A model generated the notes under the pieces. It was not told the DNA's origin. It searched no databases and was given only the letters and a program-made list of their open reading frames with translations. The translations under genes and the position numbers were made by a program. From Demequina sp. NBRC 110055 (lineage in GTDB: Bacteria; Actinomycetota; Actinomycetes; Actinomycetales; Demequinaceae), in contig NZ_BBRL01000011.1 in NCBI RefSeq assembly GCF_002090135.1, forward strand, positions 1-64,000: a DNA stretch of 64,000 nucleotides. Reading direction: 5' to 3'. Numbering within the stretch: the first letter of the stretch is position 1; each line of letters begins with the position of its first letter. This document shows positions 43,919 to 52,496 of the stretch, piece by piece.

Positions 43919-46400
43919 CGAAGTCGAGCTCACAATCGGCCGTGTCCGCAACGCGCGCAACCTCGACGGGTCGACCTTCGCTGACCTCTACGCGAAGCTC
44001 ATGACCGGCGCAAGAATGGCTGACGCCGAGTACATCGACATTCTTCGGTTCGGCATCTTCATGTCACGCGCGCAGGACCCCCATGTTCAGCGCCTGGGGT
44101 ATCGAATCTTCCTCCAATACGCCGAACTGACCGGCGACTACGAACCCCTGCGAGAGATTGCCCAGTCGCGCGACCTCATACCCCTCGTCGTCGCAATCGA
44201 ACGTTTGCACCCAAGCCTCGCCGACGAGTCCTCACTTTCGGAGACGTTGTTCGCCGCGCACGCTACAAACTTCGAGGAGCAGGCAGGCGCCCAGCCGATT
44301 CACCGCACGAGGGGCCAAATGGAGCTCCGCGAGTTCAACGCGCGCGAGTCGGCGGCCATCGTGGTCGCGCCGACGTCCTACGGAAAATCCGAAATGCTGA
44401 TAGACAAGGTCGCTGCGGACCTTCGCCGACGCACGTGCGTCCTGGTACCGTCGCGAGCGCTCATTGCCCAGACTCGGGCGAGCATCGTCGCAGACTATCG
44501 CGTGCGCGCCTCACGCGTTCGGGTGATCACGCATCCCGACGCATTCAACAATGACGAGCGATTCATCGCCATCCTGACTCAGGAGCGCCTGCAGCGGCTC
44601 CTCATCGAGAACCCAGCGCTCTCGATTGACCAACTGCTAGTCGACGAAGCGCACAACCTCCTCGCAGGCGACACTCGGGGAGTCGATCTCTCCCAGGCGA
44701 TCCTTATCGCGAGGTCTCGAAGCGCACGCATGGCGATCACCTACTACACGCCCTTCATCGGCGCCCCCGGAAATCTGCACCACATTGGTGGAGCGGATCA
44801 GGCGACTCACGCCAAGACCGTCAATGAACACGTCAAGGTCGAACACTACGTCATCGCACCGCCCGGCGAACGGCATCGGTTGTACGACCAGTTCCTGAAC
44901 GAGACGTTCGAGTTGGAGAACGAGACGCCCAAGGACGAGATAGACGCCGTCCTCGAGGCGGCTGGCCACCGCACTCTCGTCTACGTGAACCGGCCGCGCG
45001 ACGCGCAGGAGCTTGCCGCACAGCTTGCAACAAGACGCCCGACAGACTCCCTCTCACCCCGTGCGGCTCGAGCGATCGCCGCGATCGGTGACCTGATTGA
45101 TCCGCGCTACGCCCTAATAGACGCCATCAAACACGGCGTCATGTTTCACCACGGCCAGGTGCCCGATTCGCTGCGTCTGTACATCGAAGAGTTGTTCCGA
45201 GAAGATGACTCTGCCGACGCACGCTTCCTGGTGACAACGTCCACGCTCCTCGAGGGCGTGAACACGCCCGCAGACTGTCTCGTCATGATGACGGCAGCGA
45301 AGGGGCGGGCGAACCTGTCACGCTCCGCGTTCAGGAATCTAGTCGGGCGAGTCGGACGGTTCCGTGAGTTGTTCTCGCCGAAGCGGCACGACCTCGCGCT
45401 ACTCCAGCCTCGCATCTACCTCATTCCCAGTAGTTACTCACGCAAGAATTGGAACGTGGACTCCTTCCTGCAGAAGTCTGCGAACATCAGCGCTCCAATA
45501 GACGACGTAGTCAACAACCCTCTACTCGAGCACGCCGAAGACGTGTCCGATCGCCACACCGCGCTTGAGTACCTTGAGAACATTGAGCCTGGCGTAACCA
45601 CTGTGGTGGGCGCAAGGATCGCTACGACGGAAGTCGGACGCCTGTGCTTCCGCCATGGCGTACATGACTTCGACATCTTCGGGGCGGAGTCGCTACTCCA
45701 AGAGCGCCTGGACGCGCGCGCGACGGACGCTCCGATCGACGACGTCGCTTCACTTCTCGATGCGATCGTCGATGTGTTCCTCGACGGCGTGGAGCTCAAC
45801 GACGCCGGTGAGCTCGAACGCATCCGCGACACCGCTGGAGCGCGGAACTTCTACGCAATGTTCCTCGATTGGCGCAGCAGGAACGAGCCTTTCAAACGAA
45901 TGATCGCCCACTTCGTCCGCTACTGGGCAAACCTTACCGACGAGTATGTGTACGTCGGCCAGCGATGGGGTGAAGTTCAGTACGGCGAAGGGTTCAGAAA
46001 ACTATTCGTGCAGATGAAGTCCAAGACGCGCGCCGAACTTGTGAATCTCGCCGTCGTCAAGATCAAGGAGGAACAGGACTTCGTCGACTTTCGACTCCTC
46101 AAATACGTAGAAGTCCTGTTCAGTCTCGGCCGCGTGTCGGAGAGCATGTACTTCAGAATCAAGTACGGCACGAGCGACTCATATCTGATCTGTCTCCTGC
46201 GCAACGGGTTCTCACCCGAGCTCGCGCGACTCACTCAAGGTGAGTACGAAGACCTCGTCATAGTCGACGTCGCGGAGAACCGGGTCACCGTCCTTCCCGA
46301 ACTCCCCGAAGCCATGACTCGAGACAATCGCAACGACATCCTGAGTTACGAGGCGAAGACACTTGTGAACACAGGACCCGATCTCGATTCCTACCTGTAG
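43911..46400 (+). CDS. hamB: Hachiman anti-phage system helicase HamB
   Basis: An 829-residue superfamily 2 helicase. Motif I is VVAPTSYGKSEM (GKS 158-160), motif Ia LVPSRALIAQ, motif II VDEAHNL (DEAH 245-248), then YVNRPRDAQELA, the Ski2-like HHGQVP, motif V TSTLLEGVNTPAD and motif VI RNLVGRVGRF (GRVGR 479-483). The C-terminal 330 residues are helical with no named domain. HamB is the DNA sensor that releases HamA on phage infection. The ATG at 43911 lies inside the end of hamA; translation is coupled. Confidence 0.88.
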   Translation: MPSEVELTIGRVRNARNLDGSTFADLYAKLMTGARMADAEYIDILRFGIFMSRAQDPHVQRLGYRIFLQYAELTGDYEPLREIAQSRDLIPLVVAIERLHPSLADESSLSETLFAAHATNFEEQAGAQPIHRTRGQMELREFNARESAAIVVAPTSYGKSEMLIDKVAADLRRRTCVLVPSRALIAQTRASIVADYRVRASRVRVITHPDAFNNDERFIAILTQERLQRLLIENPALSIDQLLVDEAHNLLAGDTRGVDLSQAILIARSRSARMAITYYTPFIGAPGNLHHIGGADQATHAKTVNEHVKVEHYVIAPPGERHRLYDQFLNETFELENETPKDEIDAVLEAAGHRTLVYVNRPRDAQELAAQLATRRPTDSLSPRAARAIAAIGDLIDPRYALIDAIKHGVMFHHGQVPDSLRLYIEELFREDDSADARFLVTTSTLLEGVNTPADCLVMMTAAKGRANLSRSAFRNLVGRVGRFRELFSPKRHDLALLQPRIYLIPSSYSRKNWNVDSFLQKSANISAPIDDVVNNPLLEHAEDVSDRHTALEYLENIEPGVTTVVGARIATTEVGRLCFRHGVHDFDIFGAESLLQERLDARATDAPIDDVASLLDAIVDVFLDGVELNDAGELERIRDTAGARNFYAMFLDWRSRNEPFKRMIAHFVRYWANLTDEYVYVGQRWGEVQYGEGFRKLFVQMKSKTRAELVNLAVVKIKEEQDFVDFRLLKYVEVLFSLGRVSESMYFRIKYGTSDSYLICLLRNGFSPELARLTQGEYEDLVIVDVAENRVTVLPELPEAMTRDNRNDILSYEAKTLVNTGPDLDSYL

Positions 46401-46401
46401 T

Positions 46402-46480
46402 GCCCAGGGAGGCTGCTCAACGTCGTGGTGGGTGGGACCTTGCCGATGGCGGAGTGTTGCCGGTCGTGGTTGTAGAGGGG
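46402..46480 (-). pseudogene. Transposase C-terminal remnant
   Basis: The minus strand reads LYNHDRQHSAIGKVPPTTT, the usual end of IS481/IS3-type DDE transposases (YN..R.H.alg..pP). No start or catalytic part remains. It abuts the hamB stop codon. Confidence 0.65.
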
Positions 46481-46620
46481 AGCGTGACCCGCGCTCATGG
46501 ACACGCGTGGCGCCCCGATCGCGCCGTCGTCGGCCCCATTGAGCTACGTAGCTCCCGACGAGACGGAGTGAATCGGCCTGAGTTTCGTTCCGCTCAGTTT
46601 CTGGGTCTGACAGACACCGT

Positions 46621-46800
46621 TTAGGCGGCTGCGACGTCAGCGTAGTACGCGTCTTCAACCTCTTCAGGGGTGGACATAGCGAGTTCGGCGTGGAGGCGAA
46701 GGTGGTTCCACCGCCACTCGAATTCGAGGGTGGCGACCTCGACCTGCTCGACGGTGCGCCACAGGCCTTTCTGGCGGATTAGTGAAGCGCCCTGGTTTTT
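46621..46800 (-). pseudogene. IS3-family OrfB C-terminal remnant
   Basis: Minus-strand frame with GLWRTVEQVEVATLEFEWRWNHLRLH and TPEEVEDAYYAD, the C-terminal end of IS3-family transposases after the last catalytic Glu. The upstream part is lost. The stretch 46584-46620 just beyond it (CTGAG...CTCAG, GGTCTGACAGACACCG) may be the element's terminal sequence. Confidence 0.75.
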
Positions 46801-46883
46801 TTGGAGGCTCCGGCGTGTCCCGGGTTCCGCGTAGTCGGGCTGGCTGGAGTTCTTATTCACCGGGGATGGCGCGCCAATCCAGG

Positions 46884-47744
46884 TTATGCGTCCTCAAGAC
46901 GCCGAAGCATGTTTGCGATCAAGATCACCGCATCGGCTGCGATGCCTGCGGAAGTGCGGTCTGCCGTAGGGGAATGCTTAACCTTGTGCGATAGCGCGGA
47001 GGCCTTCTTCGCTAAACCACGTAGTTCCTCGTTTGACCGGCCGGGCAAACGAGAGTCGATGTACGCACCAATCCGCACGTCGGTCTTGTCGACTGGAGGC
47101 ACGGGCATTCCTTCCGGACAGTGCTTCTCAGCGTCGTAGACCACCGAGCTCAACGACTCAAGGACTCCGACGCAGCGATTACCAACGTCCTTGTAGTCGA
47201 TCGTCGTTGCTGCAGACCGGAATCGTTGTCGCAGTTGCTCGATGTGACTATCAACGTCGGGCCATCCAAGCGAGTCCAGCGGCGTGACTCCTTGCGCCAG
47301 GCCAGCAAGGAACCCGCGTTCTTCAGCAGCTTCAAGCGCACCCATAAGGGGACCAAAGACGTCCTGGACCATCTCCCGGCGGGCTTGCCAACTGCCGTGC
47401 CCGTGGTTCCGGTTCCAGTAGACCCGGAATGACGGGAAGTCGTGCCAGTTCGGGTCGAACTCGAATCCTTGGCGACGGACAACGATGCCTAGTGTTCGGA
47501 GCGCGGTACGAGAGTCGCGATCGGAGAGCGTGTGACTGCCATCGGTACCGTACTGCTCAAACTCATCACGTAGGACCCGAGTGAGGGCGAGAGCCGTTTG
47601 GAGTGCGTCGTCGCCGGGAATTGGTCCAGCGCAAAACCGCTCGAGAAGTTCGAGATCGAGTACAACTTTGCGGGTGGGTTCCTGCGTCCAGGGATCCAGT
47701 GCCCCTCCCGTGTCCCGAAAGAGTTCGTCGTCACGCATGACCAT
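46884..47744 (-). CDS. Hypothetical protein with Abi-C/HEPN-like C-terminus
   Basis: A 286-residue soluble protein. The N-terminal part is alpha/beta with WHDFPSFRVYWNRNHGHGSWQARREMVQDVFGPL. The C-terminal third (DYKDVGNRCVGVLESLSSVVYD, then KKASALSHKVKHSPTADR, then AADAVILIANMLRRL) has the helical layout and Ser-His/Lys-His spacing of abortive-infection C-terminal or HEPN-like domains, many of which are RNases. Family assignment is tentative. It sits between IS remnants and the metallophosphoesterase operon. Start may be 47744 or 47738. Confidence 0.65.
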   Translation of the reverse strand: MVMRDDELFRDTGGALDPWTQEPTRKVVLDLELLERFCAGPIPGDDALQTALALTRVLRDEFEQYGTDGSHTLSDRDSRTALRTLGIVVRRQGFEFDPNWHDFPSFRVYWNRNHGHGSWQARREMVQDVFGPLMGALEAAEERGFLAGLAQGVTPLDSLGWPDVDSHIEQLRQRFRSAATTIDYKDVGNRCVGVLESLSSVVYDAEKHCPEGMPVPPVDKTDVRIGAYIDSRLPGRSNEELRGLAKKASALSHKVKHSPTADRTSAGIAADAVILIANMLRRLEDA

Positions 47745-47921
47745 ATTCTGACGAGGACCCTGACCGCGCACGGTCCAACCACGCCCATAATTCGGCTACC
47801 GCACGAGGGGTATACCCGGCCCAGCCTCGCAACGACGACCCACACGGACCCCAGCGCCGAAGTCGCCGCGCAGGAGGACTCGACTACCGCGACGAGGCGC
47901 CGGTCGACGAGTCAACCGGGC

Positions 47922-48395
47922 TCATTGGTCTCGCCAAAGACCGCGGTTCTCATGGCCAGGGTCGCGCCGGAAGTCATACGGCTCACCCTCGAGTCGCTCA
48001 CTCTCCTCGATGGTGCGCTCGCCCTCGGGCGGCATCTCGTCGAGTTCCACGATGCGGGTCACCTCGCGGCCAATCATCCAGTAGCCAGACCCGCCGACGC
48101 GATAGTCCATGTCGTGACGATGCCCCACAGCAATTACCCACGGGGCAAGACGCTGCACGGCGAAGTTCTCCTCGGCGCGGTCGGCTCCTGGTTCCGGCGG
48201 CGCGAATGCCGTCAGGAGACGCAGTTCGACCCACGTGTCGTCGAACGGGCCCACACCCGTGGCGCCTGTCCCACGTGCGCGCATGACCCTGGGGTGGGTG
48301 CGGGTGTCGATGTAGTAGACGGAAGAGCTCGAAGATTCGAGCCGGTACAGCGCCGGGTTGTCGATGACGTGGATGCGGTCGTGCGTCCGTTCCAT
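47922..48395 (-). CDS. Unknown protein of the 'SSxxYYIDxR' family (member A)
   Basis: A 157-residue protein whose N-terminal half (YRLESSSSSVYYIDTR, then PRVMRARGTG and DDTWVELRLL) is clearly shared with members B (49211-49657) and C (62613-63083). The C-terminal half has YWMIGREVTRIVELDEM and an acidic/Arg tail. It looks like a small beta-rich domain. No known family. It is the last gene of a three-gene operon: member B, metallophosphoesterase, member A. GGAGAGG precedes the ATG closely. Confidence 0.75.
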   Translation of the reverse strand: MERTHDRIHVIDNPALYRLESSSSSVYYIDTRTHPRVMRARGTGATGVGPFDDTWVELRLLTAFAPPEPGADRAEENFAVQRLAPWVIAVGHRHDMDYRVGGSGYWMIGREVTRIVELDEMPPEGERTIEESERLEGEPYDFRRDPGHENRGLWRDQ

Positions 48396-48428
48396 GAGCC
48401 TCTCCGATGGCGGTCTGGTGTGCGTGGA

Positions 48429-49214
48429 TCAGATGGTGAGGGTGAGGTACTCGACGTTGAGAGTGTCGGTGTCGAGCGTGGCTGCAGCGCCGAGGATGTC
48501 CATGTCCATCCCGAGGCCGGCAATGTTGACGGTGTGACCCGTGTGGGGGTCTTCCCACACGTCGGTGACGACGTGGTGGTAGTGGCCATGGATCAACAGT
48601 GACGGCTTCACCGCGGCCACCGCACGCGTGAAGCGCTCCCGCACCTCCCTCGCGTATGCCTCGTCCAGCGCGGGGAAGACGCCGGGTGAGAGTCGGCGCT
48701 CGATCGACTCGACGGGGTACGGGGCTTCGTGGGAGATCATGACGTCCGCGCGGCCGCCTGCGATGGTGGTGTCAACGTCGGGGTCAGTGATCGCTTCGCC
48801 CGGCCACCAGGACATTGGTGCGCCCCATTCGCGGTGGTGTTTGGTGCGCCACAGGCGGTCGATGCTGGCGGCTCCGCCAAGCCATACGAATGATCGTCCA
48901 TCGTGCTCGGTGCGGTGTCCGCGCGGCGCCAGCAGGATCGAATCACGGAACGGCAGCCAACCGTCCGCGCGCGGTTTGAGGCTGGCGATCAGGTCGTAGT
49001 TCTCATGATTGCCGGGCGCGACCAGCATCTGCATCCCGTTGTCGGACATGAACTGGCCGATGTAGTCCCAGTCTGTGCTGACGCGCGGGTTCATACCCAC
49101 ACCGAGGTCACCCACCTGCACGATGGTGGCGATCCCGCGGTCCTGGAAATGTCCGATCGCGTGGCGCAGCCACGGAAGGTTGCCGTGGACGTCTCCGAGC
49201 AGGCCGAGAATCAC
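48429..49214 (-). CDS. Calcineurin-like metallophosphoesterase
   Basis: A 261-residue phosphoesterase with the five metal motifs: LLGDVHGN (6-13), VQVGDLGVG (33-41), APGNHENYDL (66-75), SHEAPY and IHGHYHHV. It probably cleaves phosphodiester or phosphomonoester bonds of nucleotides, nucleic acids or proteins. Its ATG overlaps the stop of the upstream family member B by 4 nt and member A follows within 33 nt, so the phosphoesterase is tied in one operon to two proteins of the same unknown family. Confidence 0.9.
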   Translation of the reverse strand: MILGLLGDVHGNLPWLRHAIGHFQDRGIATIVQVGDLGVGMNPRVSTDWDYIGQFMSDNGMQMLVAPGNHENYDLIASLKPRADGWLPFRDSILLAPRGHRTEHDGRSFVWLGGAASIDRLWRTKHHREWGAPMSWWPGEAITDPDVDTTIAGGRADVMISHEAPYPVESIERRLSPGVFPALDEAYAREVRERFTRAVAAVKPSLLIHGHYHHVVTDVWEDPHTGHTVNIAGLGMDMDILGAAATLDTDTLNVEYLTLTI

Positions 49215-49657
49215 GGGGCGCTTGCCTGCTCGAGGAGCACATCGTCCAGGGGAATCTCAGCAAGGAAATCCGGCATGGTGTCGTGACGGATGAGCCGCCT
49301 GCAGGCACTGGACTGAACCCAGTAGACCGGTCCCCGACCCGGGGTGCGATCTGGCGTGAGGTAGGTGTGAGAACTGCCAAGCCGCAGCGTCCAGGCTTTC
49401 GTGGCTGCCGCGTCTCGCATCGATCGCGGGAGCATCTCACCTTCGGCCCACTCCACCGGGTGCGAGATCAGTGCGATGAGTGCATGCCAGGCGGTGTCGA
49501 GCCGGAGCGAGCGTGAATCGTCACCCGCGAGGCGTACATACCGCGGCGACTCACCCAAGGTGGTCGACACGAAATAGCGGCTGCTGGATTGCACGGACTG
49601 CAGCTCGTAGATGCCCGGGTCAACCAGAATGCTGGCCACTTCGATGTCCTCAGTCAT
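49211..49657 (-). CDS. Unknown protein of the 'SSxxYYIDxR' family (member B)
   Basis: A 148-residue protein. YELQSVQSSSRYFVSTT, SPRYVRLAG and DTAWHALIALIS align with members A and C, and the later GRGPVYWVQSSACRRLI matches the YW...R segment of A. It has no membrane segment. CATGAT lies 7 nt before the ATG at 49657, a plausible leaderless start; a GTG at 49681 is an alternative. Its stop overlaps the metallophosphoesterase start. Confidence 0.72.
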   Translation of the reverse strand: MTEDIEVASILVDPGIYELQSVQSSSRYFVSTTLGESPRYVRLAGDDSRSLRLDTAWHALIALISHPVEWAEGEMLPRSMRDAAATKAWTLRLGSSHTYLTPDRTPGRGPVYWVQSSACRRLIRHDTMPDFLAEIPLDDVLLEQASAP

Positions 49658-50191
49658 AGGGCCCATCATGCACACCAGCACCGCGTTAGGGAAGGTCTAG
49701 AACTCGGCTTTTACCAGGAACTATGCGCTCACATGTGGTAGGCCATTAGCCCCTCCCCCACCCGCCAAAGCGGCCCGGAAACGAGCGCTTGAGTTCAGCT
49801 CTGCGACGCGAATCCGAGTTTGGGGTGCGGTAGTCGATCACGGGCCCCGAAGGCGCCATTGTCTTAGGAATCACCCGTACGGGGCGGCGCACACCCTTGC
49901 GCGTCGGCCGATACCGTTGGCGCACCCCAAGAGAGGGGCCCGTGGATAGTCCGACCTGCGACCGCAGACGCTCTCCGGGACGTTTTCCCGATCGCCCACC
50001 GGAGCTTCACGGCGAGAGGCAACACCGATCGCCGACGGCGCACCCACACGCACCGCAGCAGTACGTCGATGCGCCTCCCGCCCACGGCACTATGCCGCGC
50101 CACACAAGCACTCGAACGCACCCAGGGATTCATTCAACTGCGCGTGATGGTCGACGCGGCCACTCACGACCGCTGACGTACGCTCGCAAGC
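49658..50191. other. Stretch without a recognised gene
   Basis: About 530 nt. Several short frames exist on both strands but none has protein-like composition, and no HigB-type toxin is seen beside the HigA gene that follows. No repeat or RNA is recognised. Confidence 0.5.
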
Positions 50192-50503
50192 ATGGGCAAG
50201 GGCGACGACCCCGCAGAACGCACGGGCGATCGAGAGATCGACACAGGTGTCCCGTCGTGGCTCGAGCGCGTCCATCCAGGGCAGATCCTCGCCAGCGAAT
50301 TCCTTGAGCCCTCGCACACATCCGCGACTGAACTGGCCAACGCCACCGGCATGGCGCCAGAGCAACTCACGCGCATCCTCCATGGCACCCAGGGCATCTC
50401 AGTCGACGATGCTGACCGGCTCGCTGACGCACTGGGAACGACTGCGCAGTTCTGGACGAACCTCCAGGCTCAATACGAGGAAGGGCTGCGACAGCACCCT
50501 TAG
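50192..50503 (+). CDS. HigA-family antitoxin-like XRE regulator
   Basis: A 103-residue protein with the HigA addiction-module pattern: HPGQILASEFLEPSHTSATELANATGMAPEQLTRILHG, where the helix-turn-helix recognises an operator, and ISVDDADRLADALGTTAQFWTNLQAQYEEGLR, the typical HigA dimerisation end. The expected HigB RNase toxin is not found within 500 nt on either side, so this is an orphan antitoxin or a transcription factor. ATG 7 nt after TACGCT, leaderless. Confidence 0.87.
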   Translation: MGKGDDPAERTGDREIDTGVPSWLERVHPGQILASEFLEPSHTSATELANATGMAPEQLTRILHGTQGISVDDADRLADALGTTAQFWTNLQAQYEEGLRQHP

Positions 50504-50665
50504 CCATGCCGCTGTGCCCGGCTGTCGCCGGATGCCGGACGCGCGCTCGCACACAACGCAAAGTTGGCCGACTCCGAGTTGAGGCACGGCCCACGCCACA
50601 GTGCCCGCATCCCCACGCGCGAACACCCCAGTTAACCCACCTCGTCGGAACCGGGAAACGTTGCC

Positions 50666-50679
50666 GGGCAATATTACCC
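50666..50679. promoter_or_regulatory. Palindrome in the kfrA-like promoter
   Basis: GGGCAATATTACCC is a near-perfect palindrome, centred about 18 nt before the TATGGT -10 box, so it covers the -35 region. It is a likely autoregulatory operator, as KfrA proteins repress their own genes. Confidence 0.5.
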
Positions 50680-50703
50680 ACTTCCTCGCGGTATGGTCGG
50701 GCT

Positions 50704-51411
50704 ATGGGTAGCGAAGAGCGCACACGTTCGAAGATCACCGACGCCCGCGCGTGGGCCGCCGTTCAGGCGCGCTCGCGAGGCAAGGTGCCCACGGTGCGTG
50801 AGATCAGCAGCCAGTGGGCGCTGCGTACCGCGACCGCGGCTGCGATTCGCCAGGAGGTGCAGGCCGATGTCGACGCCCGGCTCCTGCAGGAGTCCACCGA
50901 CCCCGCGTTCGTTGCGAGCATCGATGCGCTCGTCACAGCACTCACGCCCGACAGGAACGCGATTGCCGCGCGGGCCCTCGAGATCCGCACAGCCGCGATG
51001 GATGTTGCCGACGCAGGCATGCGCGCACGGGTGGACTCCGCTGAGGCGATGCGCGATGCTGCCCTCGAAGAGTCGGCACAGGCGGAGCGCGATCTCAAGG
51101 CAGTTCGGACGCAGCTCGAGGGTCAGACGCTGCGCACGCAGGATGCTCTCGTCGAAGCCGCACGACTGCGTGAGCGTCTCGAGGCCGCGCTGGCCGCCCG
51201 CGAGGAGGACAAGGCTCGCCTGACCGCCGCCGAGTCGGAGATGCGCGCCGCCCAGGAAGTTGCCGCCAACCTCAAGTGGGAGCTCGACAGCGTGCGCGAG
51301 GAGATGGCGACCGTGCAGGACGACGCAGACGCGCAGCGAAAGCGCGCCGACACGGCGGAATTGCAGATAGCTCGACTCGAGGGCGAGGCTCAGGCACTGC
51401 GCTCGAAGTAA
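50704..51411 (+). CDS. KfrA-like DNA-binding coiled-coil protein
   Basis: A 235-residue protein. The N-terminal 60 residues (ITDARAWAAVQARSRGKVPTVREISSQW) match the KfrA N-terminal DNA-binding domain of plasmid-borne regulators, and about residues 115-235 form a long alanine-rich coiled coil. KfrA proteins help plasmid maintenance and self-repress, so this gene suggests a plasmid or integrative element origin. The ATG follows TATGGT by 6 nt, leaderless. Confidence 0.82.
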   Translation: MGSEERTRSKITDARAWAAVQARSRGKVPTVREISSQWALRTATAAAIRQEVQADVDARLLQESTDPAFVASIDALVTALTPDRNAIAARALEIRTAAMDVADAGMRARVDSAEAMRDAALEESAQAERDLKAVRTQLEGQTLRTQDALVEAARLRERLEAALAAREEDKARLTAAESEMRAAQEVAANLKWELDSVREEMATVQDDADAQRKRADTAELQIARLEGEAQALRSK

Positions 51412-51456
51412 ACCGCCATAGCGCCGCCAGGCTCCACTCCTACGTCGACCTGCCGA

Positions 51457-51690
51457 TCAGAGCTGCCCTTTGAAGTATGCGAGAGTGGCCGCACTCGGCT
51501 CCTGCATGGGCCCATCGATCAGCACGACCATCAACGCAATCGCGTCCAAGTCCTGCTCGGTCAGAGGCATTGAACCCCGGGCGCCGCCTGTCGCGCCCTC
51601 GCGCGCATCACCGACTCCATCGTTCTCCATGTTCGGAGGGTAAACCTCGACACCCACATCGACCACAGGAGCGAGCCCCTCGTTCGTCAT
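51457..51690 (-). CDS. Small hypothetical protein
   Basis: A 77-residue acidic protein (TNEGLAPVVDVGVEVYPP at the start, MPLTEQDLDAIALMVVLIDGP later). The second half could be one helix. No family recognised; start at 51690 is chosen because of protein-like content from there. It lies convergent with the KfrA-like gene. Confidence 0.5.
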   Translation of the reverse strand: MTNEGLAPVVDVGVEVYPPNMENDGVGDAREGATGGARGSMPLTEQDLDAIALMVVLIDGPMQEPSAATLAYFKGQL

Positions 51691-52496
51691 ATCTACTGAT
51701 CGGTAAACGCGACGCGCCGGCCACCGCACGACGTGGTCCAAGCCTGTGCGCGAAGCAGACGAGCCCCACCGGCCCACATGTGGTCTCGGCATCCCGCGCC
51801 CACTCCCCCAGGTGTCACCAGCCGCCGTGAGGTTACCTGGGCAGCTACTTCGCATCTCACCGTGACACGAATTGGCGCGCATGGGGCGACGTAGCCAGAC
51901 CGCGCGCCCGTAGACCGGTTCCGCACTGCGCGCCATTACTGCGTGTCGTGCCATCAAGATTTCTTCCGCGACGCTCGTCGCGTCGGATCGACCCAACCTA
52001 CCTCACCACAGGCATCCGCTGGAACCAGGCCATCACGCTCGCTAGGACACGACGGGTGCGGCGTCGGGCACGAGGCCGCGCGCATCGACTACCACATAAA
52101 ACGCCTGCTAATCGGGTTCTAGCGAGAGTTCTAGAGGCTGGTCTAGAAGGACCACATGGGTGCACACTGCCGATGAGGTTCGTTTGCTCGCGCCGCGCCG
52201 ACGGTGTGGGCTCGTCGAGATTGAGGGTGGTGGGCAATGGCTGGCGGCGAGGTTTGTCACAGCGACCTGCGCGGCGCGCAGACCGCTCAGACGACGAGGG
52301 TCGGAGGATTCGCTTCAGCGGCCCGTCGCATCGACTTGTCCCCGGAGTTTTCCTTGAGCGCGGCGAGGCGCGTTCCATCCAAGGGTGGCGGCGTCCGACG
52401 CGGCGTCATCGTGAGTCGCCAGCGGGACTGCGCACCGCAGGTCCGAGACCTGTCAATTGCACCGGCTACCGCGTGGATTCGAAAGAGAGACGAGTG
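51691..52496. other. Stretch without a recognised gene
   Basis: About 800 nt with only short frames that lack normal codon usage. It holds the three CTAG repeats at 52116-52146; otherwise nothing is recognised. It may be decayed island DNA. Confidence 0.45.
52116..52146. repeat. Three TCTAG repeats spaced 12 nt
   Basis: GTTCTAG at 52116, GTTCTAG at 52128 and GGTCTAG at 52140 are placed exactly 12 nt apart. CTAG is rare in GC-rich actinobacterial DNA, so a regular triple is notable; it could be a binding array. Confidence 0.5.

Noticed and set aside
47598-48602. A 334-codon plus-strand frame
   Set aside because: It crosses three minus-strand genes, including the metallophosphoesterase end, and has no protein-like features.
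49658-50191. A HigB toxin gene beside the HigA-like gene
   Set aside because: No frame on either strand shows a RelE/HigB pattern.
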